Below are positions 33,179 through 41,703 of a DNA stretch of 64,000 nt, in pieces. The translations under genes were made by a program, and so were the position numbers. The notes under the pieces were generated by a model, which was not told where the DNA came from, searched no databases, and worked only from the letters and a program-made list of their open reading frames with translations. The stretch's first letter is position 1; each line of letters starts with the position of its first letter. Where the stretch lies: the NCBI RefSeq assembly GCF_907164555.1, contig NZ_CAJQZC010000005.1:124001-188000 (forward strand). The letters are read 5' to 3'. The stretch is from Paraburkholderia saeva. Its GTDB lineage: Bacteria; Pseudomonadota; Gammaproteobacteria; Burkholderiales; Burkholderiaceae.

Positions 33179-34072
33179 ATGCTGGACTATGCCTTGCTGG
33201 ATGCGCTCGCGGCTGTCGTGCGCCACGGCTCGTTCGACCGCGCCGCGAACGCGCTCAACGTCACGCCTTCCGCGGTGTCGCAGCGCGTGAAGCTGCTGGA
33301 AGAGCGCGTCGGCAGTGTGCTGGTGAAACGCGGCCAGCCATGCGTCGCGACCACCTCCGGCGCGCTGCTGTGCCGCCACACCGAGCGCGTGCAACTGCTC
33401 GAAGCCGAACTGGGCGGACGGCTGCCTACACTGCCGGGCGCGCTCGTCGAATCGTGGCCCACGCTGCGCGTCGCGGTGAACGACGACAGCGTCGGCACGT
33501 GGTTTATCGACGCCGTCGCCGATTTTTGCGTCGAGCGCGAAATGCTGCTCGATCTCGTGATCGACGACCAGGATCACACCGCGCAACGTATCCGCGACGG
33601 CAGCGTGCAGGGCGCGGTGACGACGCAGGCGGAACCCGTGCAGGGTTGCCGCTCGACACGCCTCGGCCGCATGCGTTATCTGGCGGTCTGCGCGCCACGC
33701 TATTTCGAGCGGCATTTCACCGAAGGTGTTACGCGCGAGACGCTGCGCAACGCGCCGTGTGTCGACTTCAACCCGAAAGATCAACTGCAGAAGCGCTTCA
33801 TGCGCCGCGTGACGCGCGCGGAACTCGATCCGCCGCTGCACTGGATTCCGCACGTCGCCGGTTTTCTGCGCGCGTGCGTGACGGGGATGGGGTGGGGCAT
33901 GTGCCCGGAGCGGATGGTTGCGCGCCATCTGGCGAGCGGCGAACTCGTCGAGATGACGCCCGGCAAGCATCTCGACATCGATCTTTACTGGCAGAGCTGG
34001 CGTCTTTCGATCGGCTGGCTCGACGATTTCAGCGCGGTGTTGCGGAACCGGGCCACCGAGTTTCTGGACTAG
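33179..34072 (+). CDS. argP: ArgP/LysG-type LysR regulator (297 aa)
   Basis: LysR-type activator. The N-terminal HTH reads MLDYALLDALAAVVRHGSFD, then RAANALNVTPSAVSQRVKLL, the very characteristic start of ArgP/LysG proteins. The effector domain has LRVAVNDDSVGTWFIDAVAD, LDLVIDDQDHTAQRIRDGSV and the ArgP-like HWIPHVAGFLRACVTGMGWG. It binds arginine/lysine and controls the divergent exporter. The start has AAGGA 8 nt upstream. A strong hairpin follows two bases after the stop codon. Confidence 0.95.
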   Translation: MLDYALLDALAAVVRHGSFDRAANALNVTPSAVSQRVKLLEERVGSVLVKRGQPCVATTSGALLCRHTERVQLLEAELGGRLPTLPGALVESWPTLRVAVNDDSVGTWFIDAVADFCVEREMLLDLVIDDQDHTAQRIRDGSVQGAVTTQAEPVQGCRSTRLGRMRYLAVCAPRYFERHFTEGVTRETLRNAPCVDFNPKDQLQKRFMRRVTRAELDPPLHWIPHVAGFLRACVTGMGWGMCPERMVARHLASGELVEMTPGKHLDIDLYWQSWRLSIGWLDDFSAVLRNRATEFLD

Positions 34073-34073
34073 A

Positions 34074-34109
34074 CCGGGCGCGGCGAAACGAGGGTTTCGC
34101 CGCGCCCGG
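34074..34109 (+). terminator. Strong hairpin between convergent argP and MFS gene
   Basis: A perfect 16-bp stem, CCGGGCGCGGCGAAAC (34074-34089) with its complement at 34094-34109, and a GAGG tetraloop. It sits directly after the argP stop and 11 nt before the stop of the convergent gene. There is no T-run, so termination may need other factors; it could serve both genes. Confidence 0.75.
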
Positions 34110-34120
34110 CTCCGCAGGCG

Positions 34121-35365
34121 TCAATGCACTTCCGGCACACCCGCCGTTTCATCGCGCGGTTCGCTGTCGCGCGTTTCGGGCATCGCGACCCAGACGAGCA
34201 GCACGGCCAGCGCGCCCGCCGCAGCGAGACCGAAGAAGCTGAACGCATTGCCGAAGTGGTCGGCGACAAAGCCCGCCACTGCGGTGCTCAGCGTCGCGCC
34301 AATCCCCGCCGCGAGCCCGAAGAGCCCGATACACAGGTTGTAGCGTCCCTTGCCGCCGGCGACGTCGGCGGCGATCAGCGGCAGCATCACGCCGAATACG
34401 GCGGCGCTCAGGCCATCGAGCATCTGCACCGGCACCAGCAGATAAGGGCTGCTCACGCCCGCAAACAGCAGCGCGCGTAGCGGCAGCGCCGAGAAACCGA
34501 GCAGCAGGATCGGCCGGCGTCCCCAGCGTTCGGCCGAGCGTCCGACCCACGGCGAGAGCATCGCGACAATCGCCTGCGGCACGATGATGCAGGCCGCGAT
34601 CACGAGCTGCACGTTGTCGCCCATGCCGGCGGTCACTTCGCCCGCGGCGAGGTTGAGCATCGCTGCATTCGACAGGTGGAACAGCACCACGCACGCCGCG
34701 AAAATCAGCATGCGTTTGTCGCGCAGCAGTTCGCGCAACGACTCGCGTTCTTCCTTCTCCGGCTTGGGCGTGTGTTTTACCGCGACCGGCGTCGGGTTCG
34801 GATTCGTATGAATCATGCTGAGCGCGAAGAGCGCGGGCAGGGCGAGTGCGCCGGTGAGCCAGAAGACCGCGCGCGGCGAATAGTATTCGCCGAAGAGTCC
34901 CATCAGGCCCGCTGCCACCGCGCTGCCAATCGAGGCCCAGCGTGCGTTCCGGCCGAGCCGGTCGCCGAGATCGTGGCGACCCACGAGCGTGATCGAGATC
35001 GCCGCCATCGCCGGCACGAGCATGCAGCTCGCGAAACCGTGGAAGACCTCGGCGACCATCACGGGCAGCACGGTCGGACGGCTGGCGAGCAGGAGCGCAC
35101 TCGCGATGATTGCGATGATCGCCCAGGCAGCCGCGCCCTTCTTGTTGCGTAGCGCGTCGACGGCGGCGCCGCCTGGCACCTGGCTCACCATTGCGCTGAT
35201 CGTGCCGACCGAGAGCGCGAGACCGATTTCGCCTTGCGTCCACTTGTGCGACGCGAGGTACGAAGCGATAAACGGACCGAATCCCGTCTGCACATTCGCG
35301 ACGAAAAAATTCAGCCAGTCGAGGGCGCGCAGACTGCGCGCGTCAACCTTGAGTCGATCTGTCAT
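34121..35365 (-). CDS. MFS transporter (414 aa)
   Basis: Twelve-helix major facilitator. N-terminal half: LDWLNFFVANVQTGFGPFIA, SVGTISAMVSQVPGGAAVDA and a loop motif with basic residues (LRNKKGAA). A cytoplasmic central loop is Pro/Lys/Glu-rich (NPNPTPVAVKHTPKPEKEER), then the second half with VGRSAERWGRRPILLLGFSA as the repeated motif A. It resembles drug/metabolite efflux-type MFS proteins; no substrate can be inferred. The start codon overlaps the stop of the PRC-barrel lipoprotein gene upstream (35362-35365, ATGA), so both are translated from one message. Confidence 0.88.
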   Translation of the reverse strand: MTDRLKVDARSLRALDWLNFFVANVQTGFGPFIASYLASHKWTQGEIGLALSVGTISAMVSQVPGGAAVDALRNKKGAAAWAIIAIIASALLLASRPTVLPVMVAEVFHGFASCMLVPAMAAISITLVGRHDLGDRLGRNARWASIGSAVAAGLMGLFGEYYSPRAVFWLTGALALPALFALSMIHTNPNPTPVAVKHTPKPEKEERESLRELLRDKRMLIFAACVVLFHLSNAAMLNLAAGEVTAGMGDNVQLVIAACIIVPQAIVAMLSPWVGRSAERWGRRPILLLGFSALPLRALLFAGVSSPYLLVPVQMLDGLSAAVFGVMLPLIAADVAGGKGRYNLCIGLFGLAAGIGATLSTAVAGFVADHFGNAFSFFGLAAAGALAVLLVWVAMPETRDSEPRDETAGVPEVH

Positions 35366-36414
35366 CGGGCAGGCTTCACAGAAGAGGCCGTAGCCGTGGA
35401 TGACGATGCACCTGCGCCTGCCTGGGCGGCCGCGGGTGCCGGAGCGGGAGGTGCGGCGGGCGCCGGAGATGCAGCTGGAGCTGGAGCCGGAGGCGGCGCG
35501 GGCGAAACCGCGCGGATCGGCCCGTCCGACGTATACGACGGCGAGGCCTTGATCTGCGCGTCGTTGAGCTCGATGAGCGGCGTCAGCGCCTTGTTCTTCG
35601 TGACGAAGCGCAGCGCCGACCAGTTGGCCGCGATCGTGCGCCGGTCAGGGCTGATGATGCCGCTCACGTCGAGCACGACCGCCTGCGGCTGCGCGCCCCC
35701 GTCGATCAGCACATCGATGATGCGTCCCACCTTGCCGCCGTTCGCGCGTTCGACGTCCGTGTCGAGCAGTTGCAACTGTCCCGGACTCACGGGCGTCGGC
35801 GACGTGCCGGCGAGCGGCCCCGCGAGCTTCGGCCGGATCGAGAACGGCAGCTTGCCCTGCGGCATGTTGATCGTGATCGGCGCGCCTTTGGCTGCGGGCG
35901 CGAAGCGGAACGCGTTCCACGGGAAGTTCGCCTTGCGGTCGCCGATGCCAAGAAAGCCCTGCAGGTTCACGACCATCTCGCGCGGCGTGCCGCTCGCGTC
36001 GGTGATCAGATCGACCGCGCGGCCGACGACCTTGCCGTCGGGCCGCTGCACTTCGCTGTCGAGCAGGCCGTGCGCGCTGTTACGGTCGATCGTACGCGTC
36101 GTGATGACCGGCGGGGGCGGTGGGGGCGGCGGCGGAGGGGGCGGCGCGGGCGGCGGCGGTTCCTCGACCTTGTGCGGCTTCACGACCGGACGCTTCGGTT
36201 TGCTCGGCACCCGGTGGCCGGTGGCGTCGGTCTGCTCGGGCTCGTTGTCCTCGGCGACGGGCGGCTGCGGTTCGGGAACGACCGGGATCGCTTCGGCGTC
36301 GCGGATCGGCGCGGGCGCCTGCAGTTGCAGCAGGCTGCAGCCCGACAGGAACCACGCCACAAGGACGAGCAGGATCGCGAGACGGAAGGCTGGACGTGGG
36401 AAACCGCCACTCAT
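35362..36414 (-). CDS. Lipoprotein with two PRC-barrel-like domains and a poly-Pro linker (350 aa)
   Basis: The N-terminal hydrophobic segment ends in a lipobox, AWFLSGC (Cys26), so the protein should be lipidated and exported. Next come an acidic/Pro-rich linker and an uninterrupted run of about 12 Pro after EEPPPPA. Two PRC-barrel-like domains follow: LLDSEVQRPDGKVVGRAVDL (about 115-200) and LLDTDVERANGGKVGRIIDV (about 215-295), each a strand pair with a conserved G-x-V-G-R turn. The last ~60 residues are Ala/Pro-rich. PRC-barrels often scaffold complexes or RNA/photosynthetic proteins; the role here is unknown. It overlaps the MFS gene start by 4 nt. Confidence 0.8.
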   Translation of the reverse strand: MSGGFPRPAFRLAILLVLVAWFLSGCSLLQLQAPAPIRDAEAIPVVPEPQPPVAEDNEPEQTDATGHRVPSKPKRPVVKPHKVEEPPPPAPPPPPPPPPPPPVITTRTIDRNSAHGLLDSEVQRPDGKVVGRAVDLITDASGTPREMVVNLQGFLGIGDRKANFPWNAFRFAPAAKGAPITINMPQGKLPFSIRPKLAGPLAGTSPTPVSPGQLQLLDTDVERANGGKVGRIIDVLIDGGAQPQAVVLDVSGIISPDRRTIAANWSALRFVTKNKALTPLIELNDAQIKASPSYTSDGPIRAVSPAPPPAPAPAASPAPAAPPAPAPAAAQAGAGASSSTATASSVKPAR

Positions 36415-36967
36415 CTAGAAGGACTCCATGGGCGCAGGCGGACGGGTAAGCGTCCGCCATCGATACAGTTGGTCGCGTGTCAGGCCGAGAGTTTAACCCG
36501 CGCGGCGTGCCACGCCCCCGATGCAGCGCCTCGCAATCCTGAAGCACGCCTCCGGGATGCGTTGAAGCCGCGCGCCCGATCGCTGCTGGAAGCGTCCCCT
36601 CGTACGTTTCGACGCACTGAAAACCGTAGGTGTAAACACGCGGCCCGGTGTGCTATCCGTCCGGCCCCACAACGACATAAGGACCGTGACATATCCTTCA
36701 TGCCGCGCATGCGATAGGAGATATGTGTGTGTTCCCCTACATTTCGGGACAGCACAAGAAGAACAGAGCATTGCGCGGAATGGCGAGTTGCAGGCAGATC
36801 GTCAGCAAGAGTCTGGCCGCGCGGCGGGCCCGCACAACGGATACGCGTTCGACCTCTGCAAAAAGAGGCCTCTGGCAAGCCAGCGGGCACATAAAACGTA
36901 ACGAGACAAACCTGATGACGGCCGGCACATCGACCGTTTCAGCATGCTGATAAAGGAGTCGCTTACC
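36415..36967 (+). promoter_or_regulatory. Long hairpin-rich leader upstream of the purine permease
   Basis: 553 bases with no convincing gene. Several foldable elements occur in the permease sense: ACATATC (36689-36695) with GATATGT (36720-36726), enclosing CATGC/GCATG (36699-36711); TCCC/GGGA (36733-36749); CCTCT/AGAGG (36853-36868); and CTGGC/GCCAG (36872-36883). The ribosome site AAAGGAG is at about 36953. Such a series before a purine transporter suggests a regulatory leader, possibly a purine- or xanthine-sensing RNA, but I could not match a known riboswitch consensus with certainty. Confidence 0.4.
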
Positions 36968-38350
36968 ATGATGGAACCTCAGGCCCAGCCGATTAGCGAA
37001 GTCGGCGCCCAGTCTTTCGACTCGAAGGGCATCCTCGACCGGTACTTTGAAATCACCTCGCGTGGCAGCACGCAGCGCCAGGAAATCATCGCCGGCATCA
37101 CGACGTTTCTCGCAATGGTCTATTCGGTGTTCGTTGTGCCGGGCATGTTCGGCAAGGCGGGTTTCGACACGAGCGCGGTGTTCGTCGCCGTGTGTCTGAC
37201 CACGGCGTTCGGCTCGCTCCTGATGGGCGTCTGGGCGAAGCTGCCGATCGCCATCGGCTGCGCGATCTCGCTCACCGCGTTCACCGCGTTCGGCCTCGTG
37301 CTCGGCAAAGGCCTGCATCCGACGGTCGCACTCGGCGCAGTTTTCCTGATGGGCCTCGTGTTCACCGGCATCTCGGTGACAGGCGTGCGTTCGTGGATCC
37401 TGCGCAACCTGCCGTCGGGCATCGCACACGGCACGGGCATCGGCATTGGCCTCTTCCTGCTGCTGATCGCCGCAAACGACGTCGGTCTTGTCGTCAAGAA
37501 TCCGGGACCGGGACTGCCGGTGCAACTCGGGCACATCACGTCGTTGCCGGTAATCATGTCGGTGGCCGGGCTTGCAGCGATCTTCGGTCTGGTGCGCCGT
37601 CGCGTGCCGGGTTCGATCCTGCTCGTGATCGTCGCGATTTCCGCGATTGCGCTGATGATCGATCCGGCTGTCGCGTTTCACGGCTTCTTTGCCGTGCCTT
37701 CGCTGTCGGCACCGGGACACGCATCGCTCATCGGCTCGATGGACATCAAGGGCGCACTGTCGCTGGCCGTGCTGCCGAGCGTGCTCGCACTCGTGATGAC
37801 GGCCGTGTTCGACGCGACCGGCACGATTCGCGCCGTGGCAGGGCAGGCAGGGCAGCTGGACGCGAACGGCCGCATCATCAACGGCGGCCGCGCACTGACG
37901 GCCGATTCGCTCAGCTCGATCTTCTCCGGCTTCATGGGCGGCGCACCGGCTGCCGCGTATATCGAATCGACGGTGGGCGTCGCCGCCGGTGCGAAGACGG
38001 GTCTCGCTGCCGCTGTGGTGGGTCTCGCGTTTCTCGTCGTGATGTTCTTCTCGCCGCTCGCGGGCCTCGTGCCTTCGTACGCCACGGCACCGGCACTGAT
38101 GTACGTCGGTCTGCTGATGCTGAGCAGCGTCAGCAAGCTCGACATGAACGACATGATCGACTCGATGTCCGGCCTCGTGTGTGCGGTATTTATCGTGCTC
38201 ACGGCGAACATCGTCACGGGCATCATGCTCGGCTTCTGCACGCTCGTGATCGGTCGCGTGGTGAGCGGCGAGTTCCGCAAGCTCAACGTCGGCACGGTAG
38301 CGATCGCACTGGTGCTCGCCGTGTTCTACCTCGGCGGCTGGGCAATCTGA
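36968..38350 (+). CDS. NCS2-family purine (adenine/guanine/hypoxanthine) permease (460 aa)
   Basis: AzgA/GhxP-type NCS2 proton symporter with ~12-14 membrane segments. It starts [20 protein letters not shown] at 36968 after AAAGGAG; an earlier start at 36944 is less supported. Recognisable blocks are [20 protein letters not shown] followed by [60 protein letters not shown], and [20 protein letters not shown] carrying the substrate-site Asp-Ala-Thr-Gly. [20 protein letters not shown] is the second half-site. It imports purine bases at the inner membrane; which base is not decided. Followed by a strong terminator at 38409. Confidence 0.92.
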   Translation: MMEPQAQPISEVGAQSFDSKGILDRYFEITSRGSTQRQEIIAGITTFLAMVYSVFVVPGMFGKAGFDTSAVFVAVCLTTAFGSLLMGVWAKLPIAIGCAISLTAFTAFGLVLGKGLHPTVALGAVFLMGLVFTGISVTGVRSWILRNLPSGIAHGTGIGIGLFLLLIAANDVGLVVKNPGPGLPVQLGHITSLPVIMSVAGLAAIFGLVRRRVPGSILLVIVAISAIALMIDPAVAFHGFFAVPSLSAPGHASLIGSMDIKGALSLAVLPSVLALVMTAVFDATGTIRAVAGQAGQLDANGRIINGGRALTADSLSSIFSGFMGGAPAAAYIESTVGVAAGAKTGLAAAVVGLAFLVVMFFSPLAGLVPSYATAPALMYVGLLMLSSVSKLDMNDMIDSMSGLVCAVFIVLTANIVTGIMLGFCTLVIGRVVSGEFRKLNVGTVAIALVLAVFYLGGWAI

Positions 38351-38408
38351 TGCGCGCATGATGCGCAGGGTCTGAATCCGCGTCACATCGCGTTTCGAGG
38401 CTGTAAAT

Positions 38409-38443
38409 AAGGCGCTTCATGGCATTTCGCCATGAAGCGCCTT
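38409..38443 (+). terminator. Intrinsic terminator after the purine permease
   Basis: A perfect 15-bp stem, AAGGCGCTTCATGGC (38409-38423) with GCCATGAAGCGCCTT (38429-38443), and an ATTTC loop, followed by GTGCTTT. It lies 58 nt after the permease stop. Confidence 0.85.
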
Positions 38444-38505
38444 GTGCTTTCAGGTACCCCATGTGCTGCCTTGACACACGGCTATCATCGTCTCAACTTA
38501 ACTTC

Positions 38506-38925
38506 ATGGTTAAGTATATGGACGCGGCGCTCGACCGCACGTTTTCCGCGCTCTCGGACCCTACGCGGCGTGCGATGCTTGCGCGCCTTTCTGGCCAGCA
38601 CGACCTGTCGGTGAGCGAACTCGCCGCGCCGTTCGAGATGTCGCTGCCGGCGGTCATGAAGCATCTCGACGTGCTGTCCGAAGCGGGACTCGTCACGCGC
38701 ACGAAGACCGGACGCACCGTTGCGTGCCGGCTCGCGCCCGCGCCCATGGAGGAAGCGATGGAATGGCTCACCCGCTACCAGCGCTTCTGGACGGATCAGC
38801 TCGATCGACTTGCCGCCTTTGTGGAGAAAGACGCATGCTCACCCGACCCAGCCTCACGATCCAGCGTCGTATCAACGCCGCGCCCGAAAAAGTCTGGCGC
38901 GCCTGGACTGACCCGGCGCAAGTAG
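38506..38925 (+). CDS. ArsR-family repressor of an SRPBCC/DUF899 operon (139 aa)
   Basis: Winged-helix ArsR protein: MVKYMDAALDRTFSALSDPT, then RRAMLARLSGQHDLSVSELA and MSLPAVMKHLDVLSEAGLVT as the recognition helix region. No metal-binding Cys pair is visible, so this is the non-metal subgroup usually paired with SRPBCC genes. Start: ATG at 38506, giving the family start MVKY; 38518 is an alternative. The domain should end near residue 110 (LDRLAAFVEK); the last ~30 residues run on in a frame that overlaps the next gene by 91 nt and look unlike the family. Probably autorepresses the operon through the A/T-rich stretch just upstream. Confidence 0.88.
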   Translation: MVKYMDAALDRTFSALSDPTRRAMLARLSGQHDLSVSELAAPFEMSLPAVMKHLDVLSEAGLVTRTKTGRTVACRLAPAPMEEAMEWLTRYQRFWTDQLDRLAAFVEKDACSPDPASRSSVVSTPRPKKSGAPGLTRRK

Positions 38926-39263
38926 CGATGTGGTGGACTCCGATGGGCAACAAGGTCACGCACGCCGAAATGGACGTGCGCGTGGGTGGCCGGTTCCGCG
39001 TGATCATGCACGCGCCGGATGGCGGCACGAACGACGTCAGTGGCGAATATCGCGAGGTCGTGCCGGGCTCGAAACTGGTGTTCACCTGGGTGTGGATCAC
39101 GACACCCGAACGCGAATCACTCGTCACTGTCGTGCTGAGGCGCGACGGCGACGCAACCCTTCTCACGCTCACGCACGAGCAGTTCGCCGACGAAGCCGCG
39201 CGTGACAGTCACCGTTCCGGCTGGACGGACGTGATCGACGCGCTCGAACACCTGTTTGCCTGA
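38835..39263 (+). CDS. SRPBCC / AHSA1-like domain protein (142 aa)
   Basis: START-like fold of the AHSA1 branch: LTIQRRINAAPEKVWRAWTD, then PAQVAMWWTPMGNKVTHAEM, RVGGRFRVIMHAPDG and HRSGWTDVIDALEHLF at the end (the G-W signature). A hydrophobic-ligand-binding cavity is expected; no enzymatic activity can be assigned. The ATG at 38835 starts inside the ArsR gene (91-nt overlap in another frame). This ArsR-SRPBCC-DUF899 set is a familiar trio, likely a stress-response unit. Confidence 0.9.
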   Translation: MLTRPSLTIQRRINAAPEKVWRAWTDPAQVAMWWTPMGNKVTHAEMDVRVGGRFRVIMHAPDGGTNDVSGEYREVVPGSKLVFTWVWITTPERESLVTVVLRRDGDATLLTLTHEQFADEAARDSHRSGWTDVIDALEHLFA

Positions 39264-39290
39264 CCCGGACCCGCTAAGGAGGAAACCCGG

Positions 39291-40061
39291 ATGGAACCGC
39301 ACAGAATCGTCTCAAGGGAAGAATGGATCGCCGCGCAGCGCGCGCATCTCGCCCATGAAAAGGCCTGTACGCGCGCACGCGACGAGCTGAACCGCCAACG
39401 TCTTGCATTGCCCTGGGTGAAGGTCGACAAGACCTATACGTTCGATACGCAGCAGGGTTCGCAGACGCTCGCTGAACTCTTCGATGGACGCAGCCAGCTG
39501 CTTGTCTATCACTTCATGTTCGGGCCCGACTGGGAAGAGGGCTGCCCGGGCTGCTCGTTCGGCATGGATCACACCGATGGCGCGTTACAGCATCTCGAAC
39601 ATCACGATGTGTCGTTCGTGGCCGTTTCGCGTGCGCCGCTCGCGAAACTCGAAGCGTTCAGGAAGAGAATGGGCTGGAAATTTCGCTGGGTCTCGTCGGC
39701 ACAAAGCGATTTCAATTACGACTACAACGTGTCGTATACCGACGAACAGATGAAGGCAGGCAAGGTCTTCTACAACTTCGACGTGCAGGATTTCGAATGC
39801 GACGAAATGCACGGATTGAGCGCGTTCTACAAGGATGAAAACGGCACCGTCTATCACACGTTCTCGCGGTATGCGCGCGGCGGCGAGCCGATGATCGGCA
39901 CCTACGCGTTCCTCGATGTCGCGCCGAAAGGGCGTAACGAAACGAACAACATGATGGACTGGATGCGCCATCACGACCGCTACGAAGACGACGGGCGGCA
40001 GCAGAAAGCCTCCGCGCCCGAAGGGGGATCGTGTTGTTCGGAGATGTCGCGCGGAAAGTGA
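39291..40061 (+). CDS. DUF899 thioredoxin-like protein (256 aa)
   Basis: Thioredoxin-fold family (DUF899). Conserved start: MEPHRIVSREEWIAAQRAHL followed by ARDELNRQRLALPWVKVDKT. The core has QLLVYHFMFGPDWEEGCPGC, with a C-P-G-C-like pair at EEGCPGCSF, and WKFRWVSSAQSDFNYDYNVS. The end is basic and carries an extra GGSCCSEM cysteine cluster. It is probably a redox or detoxification protein of unknown substrate. Start with AAGGAGG upstream, 27 nt after the SRPBCC gene, so it is part of the same operon. Confidence 0.88.
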   Translation: MEPHRIVSREEWIAAQRAHLAHEKACTRARDELNRQRLALPWVKVDKTYTFDTQQGSQTLAELFDGRSQLLVYHFMFGPDWEEGCPGCSFGMDHTDGALQHLEHHDVSFVAVSRAPLAKLEAFRKRMGWKFRWVSSAQSDFNYDYNVSYTDEQMKAGKVFYNFDVQDFECDEMHGLSAFYKDENGTVYHTFSRYARGGEPMIGTYAFLDVAPKGRNETNNMMDWMRHHDRYEDDGRQQKASAPEGGSCCSEMSRGK

Positions 40062-40088
40062 ATGCGCGAGGAAGGAAGTAGAAACAGG

Positions 40089-40112
40089 CGCGGCGCGCGA
40101 TGGCGCGTCGCG
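40089..40112. terminator. GC-rich hairpin between convergent genes
   Basis: CGCGGCGCGC (40089-40098) can pair with GCGCGTCGCG (40103-40112), with one mismatch and a short loop. No T-run. It lies between the DUF899 gene and the convergent small membrane gene ending at 40130. Confidence 0.4.
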
Positions 40113-40129
40113 TTGCGGAACCCCGCGAC

Positions 40130-40312
40130 TTACAGCGACATTTCGAAGGCGGGCTGCAGGAAAAACTCGATCGCCATCACGATGAGCCCCATCGCCGCGG
40201 CCGACAGCGTCAGCGTGCCGTATTCATCGTGGCGGGCGTCATGAAGACACGCCACGATGAAAAGGATCGCGAGCAGGTTGGTCAGCCAGTCGAAATTGAG
40301 TGCGATAAACAT
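40130..40312 (-). CDS. Small two-helix membrane protein (60 aa)
   Basis: MFIALNFDWLTNLLAILFIV begins a hydrophobic helix, then a short His/Asp-rich loop (CLHDARHDEYGT) and a second helix (TLSAAAMGLIVMAIEFFLQP). No domain known. The ribosome site is weak. The regular hydrophobic pattern with a polar central loop favours a real gene; function unknown. Convergent with the DUF899 gene. Confidence 0.5.
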   Translation of the reverse strand: MFIALNFDWLTNLLAILFIVACLHDARHDEYGTLTLSAAAMGLIVMAIEFFLQPAFEMSL

Positions 40313-40447
40313 CGTGGATCCGTGCCCGGCGACACAACGTGCCAGATAATGAGCGCGATTCTATCGAGTCGAGCTTACGGATCCGCTACATCAACGTGCG
40401 GTGTTGCGCACTTGTCACTATTTCCTGCACTTGACCACGCCTAAAGC

Positions 40448-41350
40448 TCAAGCCGTGCGCAGCATCTCCTGACGGATCCAGTCGATCACCGACGTACGCT
40501 GCGGCTTCCAGCCCAGCAGCGTGCGTGCGCGCTGACCGCGTACGCGGCTGTTCGAGCCGAGGCCGTACGACGCCATCTCGTAGCCCCATTCCTGTTTCGC
40601 TTCTTCGAGCGGCCAGTCCTGCGGCTTGCCGAGCCTGAGCGCTTCGGCCATCGCTGACGTCATGTCGCGGAACATGGCTTCGCCGCTTTCGACGAAATAG
40701 AACGTGCCCGCCGGCGATTTTTCGAGCGCGAGACGATACAGCTCGACGACGTCGTCGATGTGCACGTTCGACCAGATGTTGCCGCCGCTGCCCACGTGAC
40801 GCACCACGCCGCTTTTCTGCGCCTGACGCAGGAGGCGCGGCAGCTGCACGCTTTCTGCGCCCGGTACCGCGCCGTGACCGTAAATCAGCGTGTTGCACAG
40901 CACGCTCGCGCGGATACCCTTTGTCGCGGCGTCGAGCACGAGGGTGTCGATCGCGACGCGCGGCGCCTTGTCGGCGGTCGGTTCGGGCAGGCGGTCTTCG
41001 TGATAGACCGCATCCGTGCCTTCGCCGCCGGACGCATCGCCGACGACGCTGGAGCCGCTCGTATGCAGAAACGGCTTGCCGGAGCCGGCGAGGCCCTCGA
41101 TCAGCGCTTCGACTGCGCCACGGTGGTCGCTGCTGGCGGCGTTGATGACGCCGTCGGCGGCCTGTGCCTGCGCGATCAGCAACGCGCGGTCGTCGAGATC
41201 GCCCATGACGGGTTCGATACCGAGGCGCTTGAGCGCTTCGGCCTGTTCGGGGCGGCGCACGAGTCCCGCGACCTGATGCCCGGCGCGCACGAGGCCCGCC
41301 GCAATCGAACCGCCGATAAAGCCCGCTGCGCCTGTGACGAAAACTTTCAT
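40448..41350 (-). CDS. NAD(P)-binding extended/atypical SDR (epimerase-like) (300 aa)
   Basis: N-terminal Rossmann motif MKVFVTGAAGFIGGSIAAGL, with TGxxGxxG intact. The middle has ADGVINAASSDHRGAVEALI and FLHTSGSSVVGDASGGEGTD, where a typical extended SDR carries its Ser. No clear YxxxK follows, so this is an atypical (NmrA- or epimerase-like) member. The C-terminal part (WSNVHIDDVVELYRLALEKS, LGWKPQRTSVIDWIRQEML) fits nucleoside-sugar-epimerase-like proteins. Start: ATG at 41350 after CAGGAG; the upstream frame to 41434 is ignored. Divergent from hutH across 376 nt. Function unknown. Confidence 0.85.
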   Translation of the reverse strand: MKVFVTGAAGFIGGSIAAGLVRAGHQVAGLVRRPEQAEALKRLGIEPVMGDLDDRALLIAQAQAADGVINAASSDHRGAVEALIEGLAGSGKPFLHTSGSSVVGDASGGEGTDAVYHEDRLPEPTADKAPRVAIDTLVLDAATKGIRASVLCNTLIYGHGAVPGAESVQLPRLLRQAQKSGVVRHVGSGGNIWSNVHIDDVVELYRLALEKSPAGTFYFVESGEAMFRDMTSAMAEALRLGKPQDWPLEEAKQEWGYEMASYGLGSNSRVRGQRARTLLGWKPQRTSVIDWIRQEMLRTA

Positions 41351-41526
41351 GACCTGACTCCTGCTGGTTGACTCGCGATGAGAGGCGTCCAGTATCCGTC
41401 CGGCGGACTTTTTCAAAAAGTAGCCGTTTCTCAAATGAATCTTGATTTTGAGTCAACGAATGCACGGGTTTCGCGCTGGGTACGCGCCGTTCTTTTTGTC
41501 CGGGTTGCTGGCCGCCACGACGGGGG

Positions 41527-41536
41527 TGTATATACA
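41527..41536. promoter_or_regulatory. HutC-type operator, distal copy
   Basis: TGTATATACA, a perfect palindrome matching the GntR/HutC-subfamily core GTMTAKAC. It lies ~130 nt upstream of the promoter-proximal copy, so looping or control of the divergent gene is possible. Confidence 0.6.
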
Positions 41537-41663
41537 AGTTATGGCGCCGAAGGCTGACAACAGCAGCCGGCGCGAGGTGCGTCCGCTTCAGGCGGGGACG
41601 GCCGGCGAGGCAGGGATACTCTGCTTCTACTGGAAACCCCTGGTCCCAATCTCACAAAAACAA

Positions 41664-41677
41664 GTTGTATAGACAAG
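41664..41677. promoter_or_regulatory. HutC-type operator overlapping the hut -35 box
   Basis: GTTGTATAGACAAG: near-palindromic and carrying the core GTATAGAC, which fits the HutC-subfamily consensus GTMTAKAC. It covers the predicted -35 hexamer at 41665-41670, so bound HutC should block RNA polymerase; urocanate normally releases HutC. Confidence 0.75.
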
Positions 41678-41693
41678 ACCGCGACGCTACACT
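41665..41693 (+). promoter_or_regulatory. Predicted sigma-70 promoter of the hut operon
   Basis: -35 TTGTAT (41665-41670) and -10 TACACT (41688-41693) with a 17-nt spacer; each hexamer matches the consensus at 4 of 6 bases. The start point would be near 41700, giving a leader of ~27 nt to the hutH ATG. The flanking HutC operators support the placement. Confidence 0.55.
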
Positions 41694-41703
41694 TCAAACT
41701 CAA

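Noticed and set aside
36737..38386. 549-codon minus-strand frame
   Set aside because: Antisense shadow of the purine permease, extremely rich in Arg, Glu and His.
41442..41672. 76-codon frame in the hut control region
   Set aside because: No ribosome site, and it runs through two HutC-type operators and the promoter.
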